Shown here: in pieces, positions 1-13,786 of the stretch | How positions within the stretch are numbered: position 1 is the stretch's first letter | Layout: the number at the start of each line of letters is the position of its first letter | NCBI GenBank assembly: GCA_003956705.1 | Contig: QZCP01000312.1 | Span: forward strand, 88,098 to 152,097 | DNA length: 64,000 bases | Reading direction: 5' to 3' | DNA from: Brevipalpus yothersi | Lineage: Eukaryota > Arthropoda > Arachnida > Trombidiformes > Tenuipalpidae | The notes under the pieces: generated by a model | Database searches by the model: none | Told to the model about the DNA's origin: nothing | Seen by the model: only the letters and a program-made list of their open reading frames with translations | Position numbers and translations under genes: made by a program

Positions 1-293
1 ATTGATCTGAATTCCGTTATGAACACCCCCAATGTGCTATGGAATGTGGTCAAAGTAAACAAAGTATTGACATATTTCCGATCAAGTGAAAACCAATATC
101 TTCTAATGATGGCGATATTGTTCATTGTTAATTGTAGAGGGAGAGAAAAAAAAACAGTATACCAGTTAATTTTGATACCGGTTTGATATTCGGTAAATGG
201 TCATCCAGAGCATGGTTTTTCGACGACATGGAATGTTCAATTGTTTTTCTCAAAGTGATAACAGCACGTCTGTATGATGTAATCTGATTATAT

Positions 294-341
<48 letters not shown>

Positions 342-450
342 CCCAAGTTGGTGAGCAAAAGTTTTTCGGAAACAAGTTCCCTTACTAACCAAACGTTTTT
401 GAATCTCTCCTCCAAAATACGCTTGCCTCAAACTTTGGCCCGCTCACTTG

Positions 451-488
<38 letters not shown>

Positions 489-1008
489 TTTCTCTCTCTT
501 GTCTCTCTCTCTTGAGCCACCAATTTTATCATGATTTCTCACCTTTAAACCCAATGATCTACTCATTCCGAATACTGACCGCATGAAGTCAACATTCGAA
601 GTGGCAACCGTTTTTTTTCGCGCACACTATTCATCATCATGTATCTACTTTCGAATCTTGTGTCCTTTTTTTCACGGTCAACATGACGCTAAATAGTGGT
701 AAATGGTAGTTGTAGTAACAGTAGTTGTGAATCGAACCAAAATTGCCGCTAAGTGTACCCGTGATTTTTTTTGGTGAACGTTTATTTTGAATGTCAAATT
801 ATTTTAAGATATTCTGAGATGATGATCATGTTCCAATCGATTTTTTGTGCACCTTCACCAATACGATTACGTGCTATGGACATGCGACTTCGATTGTCAA
901 TATCTTTTACATCCTTTTGATTATCATCATCAATTGTGTCCCACTGTGTCCCATTGAACTCTTTTCATCTTCACATCTGTGTGTGTACATCATATTTTGT
1001 CTATCTCA
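1..1008. other. Upstream region of corin-like gene, microsatellite-bearing
   Basis: I see no convincing coding region here. It holds an (AG)n array at about 299-335 and a (CT)n array at about 451-513 with a few interruptions. Apparent reading frames over these arrays are Ser/Leu or Glu/Arg repeats and were discarded. The stretch lies directly upstream of the first coding exon of the corin-like gene, so it probably contains its 5' UTR and promoter; I could not identify a core promoter element with confidence. Confidence 0.6.
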
Positions 1009-2224
1009 ATGGAATCTTCATCACCTCAAACCACCAAGAACGGTGTAATGACCACAAATGGGCCAGGAACAACGATTGCAATCGGAAATGGCTCATCCAA
1101 TGTATATCCACAACATTATTCAATCCCACCGCCTCATGCTCATAGTCTAATAAGTAAGCAAAAGCAACAGTCAAAACGTGATCTTTCCGGTACACTATTG
1201 TACACTAATGAAACCGAAATCAAAGCCCACGAATGTTCCAGTCCAGAGTCAACGTATATGGACTCAACAGCCGAGATTCCCAATCATGCCAACAATAAGA
1301 TTGTCATCGAAGATGATCACAAAATTAAGTTCACCAAAACGGAAGGCTTCACGCCGTCCACCTGTATATGTGTTTTGATTGCCATTCTTTTAATCTCAAT
1401 CGGTGCTTCCTCTGGAATTTATTATGGATGTGAGTTTTGTGTGGATGATTTATCATCATCTGTTTTTTTCGATTCTTCACTTCCAAACAAGTCATCATTT
1501 TTCTTGATTCTAATGTGATCATGTTTTTCTTCTCCTCTTTTCCCTCGAATTTTGAATTCACAGTGCGCTCTTACGAAGGAACACTTTTGAAAGGTAAATG
1601 ATACTAATTATCTGAGCCCGTGTATGCATGATAATTCTATCGCTTGAGCTCTCAATTGTTCCACTGTTTCTATCAAATTTATTATCATCTTTCGACACGA
1701 AAGATATTTTCGATCAAGAGGAGCTTTGAGTAAAATTGCATCGATCGAATTGCATCACATGTATCTCGGAAATTGTCCAAACATAACGGATCATTTTTAT
1801 TTTTTACCATACTAATTCTTTCCAAATTTTCAAAACAATTCTTGATACTATTATTGCTGTCTGATCGAATATATCCTGAAAGTGGATATTTTTCCTGTCT
1901 AATTCTCTCTCTCCCTCTTTCCCTTGAGACTAGAAAAGATTGTCTCCCAATCATTCATTCTTCTTTTCTCTTCATCCATTTTCTATCGCTTACTTACTTT
2001 TGTTTATTCCATTCAATCTTACCTCTCTCTCTATAAGCTTCCAAAAAAAAGATAATCATCTATTCCCGATGGAAAATGGCTTTCCCGCTCGCACACACAT
2101 ATGAGCACACACATTCAGCCAAGAGTAACAGTCCACATTCAGCATCGAATTAGAGCAGCTTCCGTATGACCATTACCGTTTAAATCTGAATTTTTCACTA
2201 CTATTTAAGATGCTCTCTTTCTCT

Positions 2225-2263
<39 letters not shown>

Positions 2264-3696
2264 TTGTCTATTATCTTTTCCTTCTTAACTTTCTTCATGA
2301 TGATCAGTAGTACATCTCTCACAACTTTTTGCCAGCTCTTCTTCCTCAACTGACCTCTTTTACCGAAAAAAATGCTCATTATGTGTAAGGTGCCCAAGCT
2401 TCTAGCCATGATCATCATCATCTTGTCAACAATTGTCAGTATGGTTCCTTGATTATACTGAGTAGCCTTTAAGAGCAATAAATGAATGTATATAAATGTA
2501 TTCAATGTGAGTGAAACTATTATTAGAACAAAACTCTAGAATCAGTGAAACTGATTTCCACTTCAATCAGGGGTGATATTATTATTATTCTGTTCTGTGT
2601 GCTATATTTTGAGAGGAGTTTACAGTGATAAGTTTGTGGAATGCTAATCTGCCGGGAATAAAGTAGTACATTTCAGATTTTAATTTATCAGATACTCTTG
2701 ACATTGCTCCTATTTGGGGTATATATTATTTCGAATACATTAATATTCAAGATGATATATCAGATCAACTGTTTCACTTATGTTTGCAGTTCGGATGAGC
2801 AACCATGCAGAGAGAGTGAGATTTAGTTATTTTTTGAATAGTGAAGAATCATCTCTCCATCATTTGTACCTTGAGGCTATAAGACATAGTATTTATGAAA
2901 ATTACTCAGATGAGCTAATTGTGGCCCATAATATGCTCAAAATTCAAGCAAAAGTTCACAACAGCATTTTTTTCAAGTTAACAATGAAATGTGCAAAATT
3001 AGCTTCCTCCAAACGAATGCATATAATGAGCAATCATCATCATGAGCAATCAAACAAACAAATACAACTGAAAATTTTTTCCGCAATTTTTGAGGGAAAG
3101 AAAATCTTTGTAAATTTTTCTCTCTTTGAAATCTATTGAGTTGAAAATCTTTCAAAAATTTGAGAAAAAAGCGAATCAATTTTGAAAGTTGAGAAATTTT
3201 GTGCAAATTATTCCCTACCTATCATTGAATATCAGATATTCCATTCATCTTCCTTTCTGTGAAAGTTAATAACACTTATATTAGACGCTTATTATTTTGC
3301 TCTCAAAATACTAGCTCATTCTTCAATTGACGCCTTTATGATTCAACTAATGTTAATAATGAGTAACCAAAAAAATTCCATTTTCCAACCCAACATCCAT
3401 TGATACATATATATATATATACCCTTTAGTCCTCAGATTTTATTACGATTTTGAAACGTGTACATAGCTAGTACAGATCATCTTGAATCACGCCACTGAG
3501 AGATCCTTTTCATCTTGACCTTTGTACCATCATGTTTGTGGTTATATATCGTGATCCGTCATCCATCTCTCTTCTCTTCTCTTCTCTTTTTCTTCTCCTT
3601 CTTCTTCTTCCTTTTTTCTCTCCACAAAATTTTCAAATTCAACTTTGGGTGCATGTGAGTGACTTGGACTGTTGATAGAGCTCTACCATTCTTTGC

Positions 3697-3749
<53 letters not shown>

Positions 3750-4094
3750 TCATCCGATTCAATATTTTTCCACGCTTGTTACACCTTATGAGAAGAGAAT
3801 GGAAGAGGAGGTGTTGGTGAAGTCAGAAGATGATCTGCCGGTGTGGCTTGGGGAAGACACCGAGAGAGGTATATATATACTGAGAATTTGAGCATAAAAA
3901 TCGGAGAAAAAAAGAGAAGCTGCGAAGATGGATAGCTGAATGGATTGTAGGATGGTGGAAGAAGAGAATGAAATACGATTAAAATGGGGATAGAAGCTGA
4001 AAATGATGTATCATCAGAAGAACACCATAGGAGAAAGTCAATTTCAATTGATCGCTTGAGTTCAGTTCACCGCATGTTAGAAACATTTTTTTCG

Positions 4095-4132
<38 letters not shown>

Positions 4133-5121
4133 AAATTTTTTATTTCCAATATAGAAGATTCATCATCAATCGGTGAGATTTAACACGTGTGAGGATGTGA
4201 CAATTTTGATTCAAAATTTTGTTCCACTTATAAACTGATCGGTTATCGCTGACTATCCTTATGGATTCATTTTGACTGTCAATTGATGGGGAAAAATTTT
4301 CCGTAAGCCATTAAGTTTCATCACATTTTCATTAATTGGAATGATAATCAATCAATTGGATGCATAACGTTAATATTAAAGTATTTGAAAGCTATCTTGA
4401 AATTGAGAATTTTATGGAAAGTTCAAATCCTCATCCTGTGAGGGATTGTATCAATCAGGAAGGTGGAAGTCATTTCAAATTCATCAGATGATCTGCTCTT
4501 GATTCAATTATATATCACACCATAAGTTCACAAATCATTGGCTCTCAGTATGATCCAATTTTCTAAAGTCAGTTACAAAATACAATTGAGGTTATCTGTA
4601 CAATGAGCTAGATTAAAATCCAAGAATAGAGAGAAAGTTTGTGAAAATTGCTCTGAATTCACAAACCAGCGGTTATCATATGGCCAGAAAATCACCAAAA
4701 TTAGAAGTTAAGTTAATTTCAGCATGATAGAGCACGAACACATACCATGCATACAGATACATGGTATCTATCATCCATTCTCCGAAAAAATATGATGCTC
4801 GATATTCTAATCTTCATCCACCCACCAATGCGTGCTAGCCAATAAAATAGCGCACGGACTTGAACGCATGTAGCCCGGTGAAACATGATCAAAAATTGCC
4901 CGGATGAGGTAATCTAGCGGTCAATATACGCACGAAACATGCATGCTAAACCGTATCGTATCATGTGTGTGTGATATGAAATTTTTCTTTCCAAAAAAGT
5001 TCAAGTGAATACAGCTAAGGGATCATCTTTTCATGACCATCACCGCATCTTTTATTCTTCTTTTCACCACACAATCCATCCTCCACAGCGTGATATATAC
5101 AATCAAATATTCAGCATAATG

Positions 5122-5183
<62 letters not shown>

Positions 5184-8100
5184 ATCTTAGATTAGATCAG
5201 AACACGACTTTCGAGAGAGAAAGAGAAAAAACAAATCTCATCAAAAGTCCGTCATCATAGTCGATTCTATCTTGTGTATTGCCCTCATTTGTGTTTCAAT
5301 CCAATGATTATGATCTCTTCATCATGTGCGATCTTTTACAGCTTCCCATATCGTATGATTATAAATGCATTCGATTGATGAGAATTTAGTTCAATGAATC
5401 TTCATCAAACATTACAAAGCACACACACGTGTTTTGATGAGCTCTCTTTAAATGCGATATTACATGCATTTTGAATAGTGTTATTTTTTTGTTTTATTTT
5501 TTTTTCTACATTCTCTCATGTTGATAACCTTTTCGCACATCGTTTTGTTTTAATTACAGATCAAGTTTTCAAAGGTCAATTCACGGTGACCAGAGGTGAT
5601 TCGTACAATACGAAATATGAAAAGCGATCATCTGAAGAATTCAGAGAGACTGCAAAATTGTATAAAGATCGTCTGGATACACTGTATTCAGATTCACGAT
5701 TGAGTAAAGCATTTAAGAGATCGGAAATAATTGCACTCGAAAAAACTCCTAAACAAGGTTCCGATGATCTCGTAGTTCATTTTAATCTCATATTTTCGCC
5801 ATTAAGTCGACCATCCATTGGACCGGTGGATGTGTACATGGTACTTGGTGAAGAAGTATCAAGTCCACGAAAGAAAGCGATGAAAAATATAACTATAGAT
5901 CAAAATTCGATTGATGTTCGAGAACGAAAATCGGAAGGACATCGTCGAGGTCTATTTTACACATCATCATCAAGTTTTCCGGCAAGTGCCCAGTTTCTAG
6001 AGAATCCCGATCCATGGGAGTCCAGAACACAATTCCCTGGTCTTCTGGAAGGTCTCAGCACGGAAGCAACACCACCACCAAGACGTTGTGCCCGAATAGG
6101 TCTTCCATTTTGCTCAGTTTTACCCTACAATTACACTTCATATCCAAATATTGTTGGCCATTGGAATGTATCCTCATTGGAAGAAGATTTTGTGGCTTTT
6201 CGACAGATTGTGGATGCTGAATGTTATCCATTGGCACGTGAATTTGTGTGCCGCTTGGTACAGCCTGAATGTGAAGAGGACACCATGATATGGCCATGCC
6301 GTGATTTTTGTGAAGATTTCCATCGATCATGTAAAGATTGGATTCCCAAAAAGTGGGCCTCCAAGATGAAGTGTAAACGATTTCCGGCTAAAGATGGTGT
6401 ATTGGATGAGACCAATGATGGGGATGAAGAGTATGAGGATGATACTATCAATGATGAGGCAAGCATAAGGTGAGTTGAAGCGATTTCAGATCAATTCAAG
6501 CGATCAGTGACCAAAATATAACCCTATTGTTTTTCAATCTAATTTCTCAAAATCTCTTCCGCTCAACATTTTTTTCTCGATTACAATTGCTCATGAAGCG
6601 TTTCATGTCATGTTAAGTTTGCCATTTCAAATCATATAGATCACCTCTCTGGGCGATAAATCATTTCATCCTTTTTCATACAACATCTTACTCTATACTA
6701 GATGAAAAATTTGAGTCTGACGAAAGAGAAAGAATTTTATCCTGGCTAAAGTCACAATCTCAATTAACAGATTATGTGAAATTTCATCACTCTCAGAACA
6801 ATTTTTGTCAGGTCATTGAGAATTAAAAAGACACTAATGAATGTTGACAGTAATCAAACATTTTGGGAGGTTGACTATTAACTTAAAATGTTGGTAAATT
6901 TCCAGTATAAGTCTGAAATCACTTGTCGATAGATACAGTATTAGTTTGATATTATAGTGAAATCAGTTCTCACATCGAAATCATCATTTATCCTTCCTTT
7001 TCATGATCTATTTGATGAATCCAAGAATCAATTTCCTCTGAGCAAAAGGAGGTACAGTTAGGAGGAGAGCATAATTGAGCCATCATATATGATCGACTGA
7101 AATCAGTGAGCTTTAAAAATTCCTTTAACAATGGTCAATTTCTTGGATAGTTTGATAGCTCATCGCCCACAAGAGTAAGCTCAATTTGCTCTACTTCCGT
7201 CAAAATTATCGCTGCCTCCACATCACTTTGAGAATGAAAAATTTGAACACTCCTCTCTCATGATTCCATTTTCAGGGCCATGATGAGAACTATGATTAGT
7301 AATTTGCTCCACAATTTCATACTCCAGAAAATCGCCATTCGATAGTGTCGAATTTTCAATTTTCTTCTTATATGAATAGCATCACTCCCCAGCATGATGT
7401 CTTCGCGGAAGACAGACTCACCTGTGTGTGAATTGATCGCCAAGCCATCAAAAAGTTAGACAGAAGTTCAATTGATTCAAGTACAGGCCACATGAAAAGC
7501 TCTTTTCATGAAAAGCTGTAAATCACGGATATATCACCTAGCTTTGATGGACAATTTCAATCTCATCCGCTATTGATCATCATTATAGTTGTGTGTGTGT
7601 GAATGGCTTGCAAGCTGATTGGAAAGTTGAGAGATTGCATTGCAAAACTTCACAAGATGATGAGAAGAAGAGAGAAAACAAATTAGAATTGTTCTGCTTC
7701 TGTATAGCCTTCTTGTCAACAGGTTAACGATGATGAAAAGTGTCCAAATGTTAGATGATGAATTTTTTTGATTTCCATGAACTTTGTCAATCAGACTTTG
7801 TAATTTGTTGATAAACGTTTGATTAGTGTGGCATGAATAGTGTCCATTGAAGCAGAATAGTATTCAATATATTCGGAATTTTTATTGTTTCTTCCATTGC
7901 TGCTCTCAAATTTTGCTTTTTCAATATATTCAATCCAATATTTTCACTGCTATAAATCTGATCATAAAATTTGATACTTTAGTCATCGGGAACTATGATG
8001 TTTGGAATCTCAGTTTTCTGTGAACCATAAGGCTACAATCTCACTTTATTCACACTCGGCAGTAAGAATGCTTGGATCCGCTTAATTCATCTTTTCTCAA

Positions 8101-11100
8101 GTTACAAGTAAACATATTTAAAGAATGCTGAAGATCTGTATGATTCCAAGCGAGAATGACAATCGTGTCAGGAGTTGTTAAGTATGAAAGGTTAAATTCA
8201 ATCCCGGCAGCTTTGCAACTGGTCCGTTTCTTCCCTGATCGAGATCAAAGTAGTAGAATAGCCATTTCAAAAGATATATGTAGTTGATTTTGGTTATCTA
8301 GATTTTTATTGTAATCAACAATCAAAGTGCACACACTGTATCACCTGCCGAAAAGAAAGGTTCAATAGCATCAGCAAAATGGTAATTTCTTTCGATTTCC
8401 ATGGAAGAGTTGTTTTCACTTGACTTTGGTATGCAAAAAAAAGTTTGTGAGCATTTGAATGTTATCCTTTTAGTGAACTTTTTCTAATCCAAGATCACGA
8501 TTTTTTTTTCTTCACAAAAAATTCTCAAAGTTATCAAAATCATCACCTTGCTCTTCAACTTGTTAATAACTTCAAAGTGTGAAATACTTGTGGGAACTTT
8601 GGCTAATTCCAAGGTTGATATTAATACAAGATTCAAAACTTCATGAATTGTTCCGAGATCAAATAATCGATGATTGAGCATCTAACTGAGCTTTGGAATT
8701 TGATGAAAACTCACACCTTTCCCACGAACTTTTCCAACAAAAAATGATTTTCAGACTTCAATCATAGAAAACTAAATTCGTTATATTTAAGATATATTTT
8801 AGAAGGAAGAAGAATGATTGATTTGAAAAAATTGGTCAATACTATTGAATGAAAGAAGAGATGGAAATTAGTCTTGGTCAACAATGTTCAATACAAATAA
8901 GATGATAAAATTTGTTTATTTACAAATTTGATTGCAATTGAGGTGAATTAGGTGTTAAAATAGCCCTCATTAACCTCAAATACTCGTTTAACAATAACTT
9001 TCATCTCTCACTTAGTATTTGAAATTTTTTCTTCACGTAGACAAGACGTTAGAAAGAAACAAAAGTTTCTCATCCATGAGAACTAAGTCAAGTTGCTATA
9101 ATGGATGCAAGTAATCTAGCTACATGTTGAATGTTAAGTTTCCGTTACATTAGCTGAAACAAATGCCATGACATTTTAGAAAAGTGTTTCTATTATAGAG
9201 CCACTTAAGTAACCCCTTATCTTGAGAACTCTTTCAAATTAGGGTGCTTATATATTCAAGATGAGTTCTCTCCAGCCATCACTCAAAGAATTAGCACTAT
9301 CAATCGATAATGTTTTTTTTCATACATCTTGGTCTGATCAATAACGATAAATCCTTATTGAGCACTAATTCTGATGAATATTTCGCAACAGATATGAGAT
9401 TATTCCTGGATCACGAAGTCAGCGACGAAAACCTCGAAAATGTCGACCCAAACCTGGATGCATAAATGAGCTGAAAATGAGAAGTCGCAATCATCACATT
9501 TGTGATTCAGTTATCGATTGTCAGGATGGATCAGATGAATTCACATGTGATTATTGTTCAAGTGGTCATCAGAAAGATATCAAAAAATCGAGTGAATCAT
9601 TCTTCTGTGGCAATGGACAGTGTATAGGCTCACATCGTCGATGTGATGCTGTGTATGATTGTAACAATAATTTCGATGAGAAAGGTTGCTTCTTTCTGTC
9701 TTCATCAAATGAATACACTTTACCACCTTATGGTACCGGGGTGAAGACTGGCTGGCATTCGTATTTGTCACAGGGAATACTTTTCTCAATGTACATGGGA
9801 AGACCCCATAAAGTATGTGCCTACACATTTCTGAATACAACAATTCCTTTGATTCGCAAAAGTTCAGCTCTTCATACAATGGCTTCAAAGGTGTGCAAAC
9901 AATTAGGATTCCGGTGAGTTTCTAATTGTGCCCAAAAGAATGTTCTATTCACAATCAAAATGGTACTAATTTGAGATGTCTCATTTATCTCATTATCAGA
10001 GATGCCTTAAAAGTGGAACCCCGAAGTGATGCTTCTCAAAATCATCCTTATGTACAAGTTAACAGTATTAAAGAGGACTTAATAAGGTCAGTAATTACTG
10101 GAAATGTCCACAAATAGTGTCAAATCTTGACCATTGTTGATGAGTCTTGTTTAATTAAATTACGACTTGCCCCAAAATTTTCACTCTACTCTCATTCCTC
10201 TATTGATTTGAGAAATAAAACTCTCTGATGAATGATTATATTGATAGGAAATCGAATCGAATTTTTATGAGAATTAGTTGATTCGTTCCGTTAATTTTTT
10301 CAAATTCAGATGAAAAAAAAAATCTTCACTCTTAGTATGAGTATTTCAAATTTTATTCTTCATCTCTTTTTATTTTATCTGGTGACCTAATTAAACACCA
10401 TCATCACCATTACACTTGCCTTTATGACTATTAAATTACATGAAATTATCTTCCATCTCACTAATCTTTCATCTTTTTTTATTCACACTATCCACATACA
10501 CATACACATTCGTATATGTACGTATTAATGCAGTGTTGAAGATGTTCCGTGCACAAGTCGTCAAACAATCCATGTGATATGTAGTCATCTTGAGTGTGGC
10601 CATAATCCGGCATTCAGTGCACCAGAGAAGCGAATTGAATCGGAAAAGAGTAGAACAAGCATCGATCCTGAGGATCCCAAGGATGGTGACGGTGGACTGT
10701 ATCATGCATTCGATGGAGATTGGCCATGGCATGCTTTTCTCACCAAGAATGCGGATTATTCATGTGATGCAATTTTAATTGATGATGAATGGATACTAAC
10801 GTCAACCAATTGTTTCGAGGAAATCAGCTCAAAGGTCAACCACAATACTGACCATCATTCAAGTTCCTACATTACACCATCGTTTGACTCATCTTCCGTA
10901 TCTTCGGCCACACTTGATGAGCCCAGCAAGTGGCAGATCACTTTGGGCTCTGTCCGGTTGGTAATGAAATCACCTCTACACACTCAGGAACGTTCGGTTA
11001 CCGCACTAATGAATTCATCGGCTGTTGACCAACTTAATTTGTCCATCGTTCGTCTTAGTAAGCCAGTGAATACATCCGATTACGTCAGACCAGTGTGTTT

Positions 11101-11815
11101 ACCAGAGCAAGAAGAGAGTATTTTCAAAACACTATCAACCGCCGACTGTTATTCCACATTCTGGGATATCAAAAAAGACCGATTACTATTTGCCCGGGCC
11201 ATACTTGTGGACTCAAGTGAATGTAAGTTTTATTTTGGAAAATATGACCAGTACATGTATCATATGATATTTCGAATTTTAGCTTGGCATCTTAATTCGC
11301 GGTAGCAACTTAGATGATCTGTCAGAAAAAGTTATCGAAGTAATGCTAAGCTGACCACATGCATGATAATGATTCGGAATCAAATTATCGAGAATTTTTT
11401 CTTTTCTCTCTCGTTTTCATTCGTTTTTTTTCCTGCTACTACTACAACCATTGTTGCTCTTGTTGTTGTTGTTTCAGGCATAAATTATGATGATGATTTG
11501 GTCAGTCGTAAGCGTGAAAATCATTGGTGTGTCAAGTTAACTCGCACTGAGAGTGAGAACAGATTGGATCGAATTAATGGCTGCCCTGGATGTGGTCTAC
11601 CGGGCAGGCCACTTTATTGTAACTTTTCTCACAATCAGCCTCGATGGTATTTAGTGGGAATTGAGTCAAGTTCTAATGCAGCTGAAAGACATCATCGGCA
11701 ACGCTCGGCCAAAGCAACCTACTGGTACAGTAAAGTTTCCTTAGCCACTCAATGGGTTCACAAGGTGATCGCCTCTTTCCGGGATTCTTCTAATGATTCA
11801 AGTTATATAATTTAG
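1009..11815 (+). CDS. CORIN: Corin-like type II transmembrane serine protease homologue, predicted catalytically dead
   Basis: Seven exons join in phase: 1009-1429, 1564-1593, 5560-6469, 9392-9913, 10000-10086, 10534-11222 and 11478-11815, giving 998 aa (human corin is about 1040). In order: a cytoplasmic N-terminus; one TM helix (about 117-139); a SEA-like domain (about 152-275); a Cys-rich frizzled domain (about 327-445); two LDLa modules (about 470-557, the first with the DGSDE calcium motif); an SRCR domain (about 565-680); and a trypsin-like domain (about 710-998). This order matches corin, whose active form processes natriuretic peptides in vertebrates. The RIVGG activation site is absent. 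The TAAHC motif reads TSTNC (His to Asn749), the Asp motif reads NLSIVRL (Asn825), and the GDSGGP position reads GLPGRP (Pro928). A pseudoprotease acting as a surface or adhesion receptor is my inference. An in-frame Met lies ten codons upstream at 979. A poly(A) signal lies at 11930-11935. Confidence 0.87.
3701..3746 (+). repeat. (CT)n microsatellite
   Basis: Perfect CT array of about 46 bp in intron 2 of the corin-like gene; preceded at 3568-3620 by an imperfect TCTTC-rich tract. Confidence 0.95.
5122..5182 (+). repeat. (CT)n microsatellite
   Basis: About 60 bp of near-perfect CT repeat, interrupted once by TTT, in intron 2 of the corin-like gene some 380 bp before the SEA/frizzled exon. 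Pyrimidine strand is the sense strand. Confidence 0.95.
6470..9391 (+). other. Long intron 3 of corin-like gene
   Basis: This 2.9-kb intron joins the frizzled exon to the first LDLa exon, in phase (AG/A). The donor is GTGAGT at 6470 and the acceptor ends at 9391. It is AT-rich and without repeats of note. I see no RNA gene or credible nested coding region in it. Confidence 0.75.
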
Positions 11816-12199
11816 AAAAATCTCGTGTGAAATTGGGTGACTAAGAATGTAATGTTCAATGGGAAAGTATGTTGTAAATTTTTTTTTCTTTCACTACAGA
11901 ACAGCTTGTGAAATCTTTTTAATCGATAAAATAAACTATTGTCTTACAAGAAGATGAAGTGTCCCAAAAAAGAGTAAAATTGGAGCATTTGTCTGATGGA
12001 ATTTCGAAATTGTAAAAAATTTCAACACAGAGAATGATCGAATTCCACTTTCATTTCATTGTGTATGAGTCTGAAGATGACCGAAAATTGGATTGTATTG
12101 CAAAAACGTGGAATTCTAACTGTGAGGTAATTGATACAGTTTTGCATATCTTAGTCAAACCTGAGAAATGAATCGCTTGGCGTGGAGATTAGAGAACAT
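11816..12199. other. Convergent intergenic spacer between corin-like gene and NOL10
   Basis: This spacer of about 380 bp separates two convergent genes. The plus-strand poly(A) signal AATAAA at 11930-11935 fits the corin-like transcript. I did not find a clear matching signal for the minus-strand NOL10 transcript in this short gap. Confidence 0.6.
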
Positions 12200-13786
12200 T
12201 CAGGATGGGTTGTTTCTCTGGTAATGCGGATTCATTTCTGAATCTTCTTCGATCTCAAAGTCTGGGTCTTCAAATAGAGATTTAAATCGCTCATCTTTCA
12301 GGAGAAGCATACTAGACTTGACTTTTTGGTTTCTCTCTTTGGAGACTTCCATTTCCATGAGTTTTCGAGCAAGATCCTTATTGACTTTGGGTAGCTGACT
12401 TTCCAATCGAACTCTGTCACTCGATTTTTCCTCCATAGCTTGCTTGATTTTCTTCTTCTTATATTCCTCATAGGCAAATGGATTTGATACAGCTTTAGCT
12501 TTGTTATACAAACGATGATCCATGAAGAAACCATGCATATAAGCCCGGAGAAGATTTGTTCCTATTAAATGTACTAGGCCAAGTTGCTCCAAGTCTTTAA
12601 CGGTGACAAACTTATAATCATCATATATTGAGTCTTCCTGATTTTCTTCTAATTCTTCCACAATAGAATCTAGGAATGAGCACCATTTAGGAGCAGATCC
12701 AAGACTTGGTATAAAAAAACTCTGCACTTTCTTGTCTTCACATGCTACGAAAAACATTCCAGTGTCGGGTACCAGGCACAAATCATTCATATCATGCTGT
12801 GTTTGAATTGATGTGTAAGGTTTGCCTCCTTCTCTTCCCCAAATTTTGACGATTTTTTGATCCATCGAGAAAACCAAGTCCGTTTCAGAATGGAATTCGA
12901 TTCTCTTTATAGGCAAACCATACATGTGATCTTTGGAGAGATAAGGCTTATTTGTTCTGATATCATAAAGGAGTATGACTCCGAGTTCTGTACCCACACC
13001 TAAATTGATTCCATCTTTGAATGCTAAAGAGCGAACCCCAGGAATTCCTGAAAGACAATATGATAAGTGAGAAGATTTTCCTAAGATTGAATAAGATTAG
13101 AACTTACCTTCAGACTCAGCAGTTAATGAGGGTAAAGCGCAGTCCAATGAGCCAACTCGCTCTCGAACTCGCGGATCCCAAGCTTCAATTTGACCATCAG
13201 AGGAACCACAAACAATAAGATTGTGGAAAGGATTGATTTTGATTGCATTATAACAAGTCGAATTACCTTGAAATGGAGCTAAAAATTGTCCCTTTTCTAA
13301 ATTTAAGCGGACTATATCACTAGTATCACCGACAAAAAATAGATCACAACTTGCTTTATGATAGTCCAGATCACGTCCAAATTTCGGTATTCTCAATCGA
13401 TAATATCGTCCCGCTTGAGAATGAAATTCAACGTAACGATCACAAAATAGTAGAACAATTTTACTATAATCTTCTGATAGAATATGAAATTTTATCACTT
13501 CAGAATCAAAGCATCGTTCAAATTTCATCGATAAATCTTTAGTATCATAACACCGTATTCTTGGCTTATATACACCACTGGTTATGATATACTGGCCATC
13601 AGGCGATAGTTTCACATTATTACACACTTGAGGCATTTCAAAATCTTGAATTAACTCTATTCGCCGCTTAAGCTCCGGCTCTTTCTTCAACAATTGTCTC
13701 TTCTTACGATCAGATAACCAATCGGGCACTGGTTTACCGCAACTTAGATTGTAAATTTTAACGTTATTAATGTTTGTTATCTCCAT
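12200..13786 (-). CDS. NOL10: Nucleolar protein 10 (NOL10 / yeast Enp2 homologue)
   Basis: Two exons (minus strand), 13786-13108 and 13047-12200, encode 508 aa with a 60-nt intron in phase 1. NOL10/Enp2 is a WD40-repeat nucleolar protein of the small-subunit processome needed for 18S rRNA maturation. The conserved N-terminus (KIYNLSCGKPVPDWLSDRKK), the WD-type blades (VCGSSDGQIEAWDPR; WGREGGKP) and the motif following the propeller (LGLVHLIGTNLLRAYMHGFF) are diagnostic. The basic helix that follows (KKKKIKQAMEEK...) is also typical. The start at 13786 was chosen because upstream codons have no family similarity. Human NOL10 is about 690 aa; the Lys-rich C-terminal tail is missing here and the frame stops soon after FEIEEDSEMNP. 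Divergent from the neighbouring HOP2 gene (597 bp apart). Confidence 0.93.

Larger units (their letters stand above)
1594..5559 (+). other. Long intron 2 of corin-like gene with (CT)n arrays
   Basis: This intron of about 4 kb separates the 30-nt exon 2 from the SEA/frizzled exon. It carries four (CT)n arrays, at about 2228-2260, 3701-3746, 4100-4129 and 5122-5182, all pyrimidine-rich on the sense strand. A 119-codon open frame at 2780-3139 has no recognisable domain, no homologous look and AT-rich codons, so I treat it as chance. No other gene was seen inside the intron. Confidence 0.75.

Noticed and set aside
2780..3139. 119-codon open frame inside corin intron 2
   Set aside because: No domain, no splice context, AT-driven composition; sits inside a well-supported intron.
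5005..5190. Open frame ending in a Ser/Leu repeat
   Set aside because: Translation of a (CT)n microsatellite; the same applies to 128-415, 2173-2505, 3559-3762 and 60442-60633.
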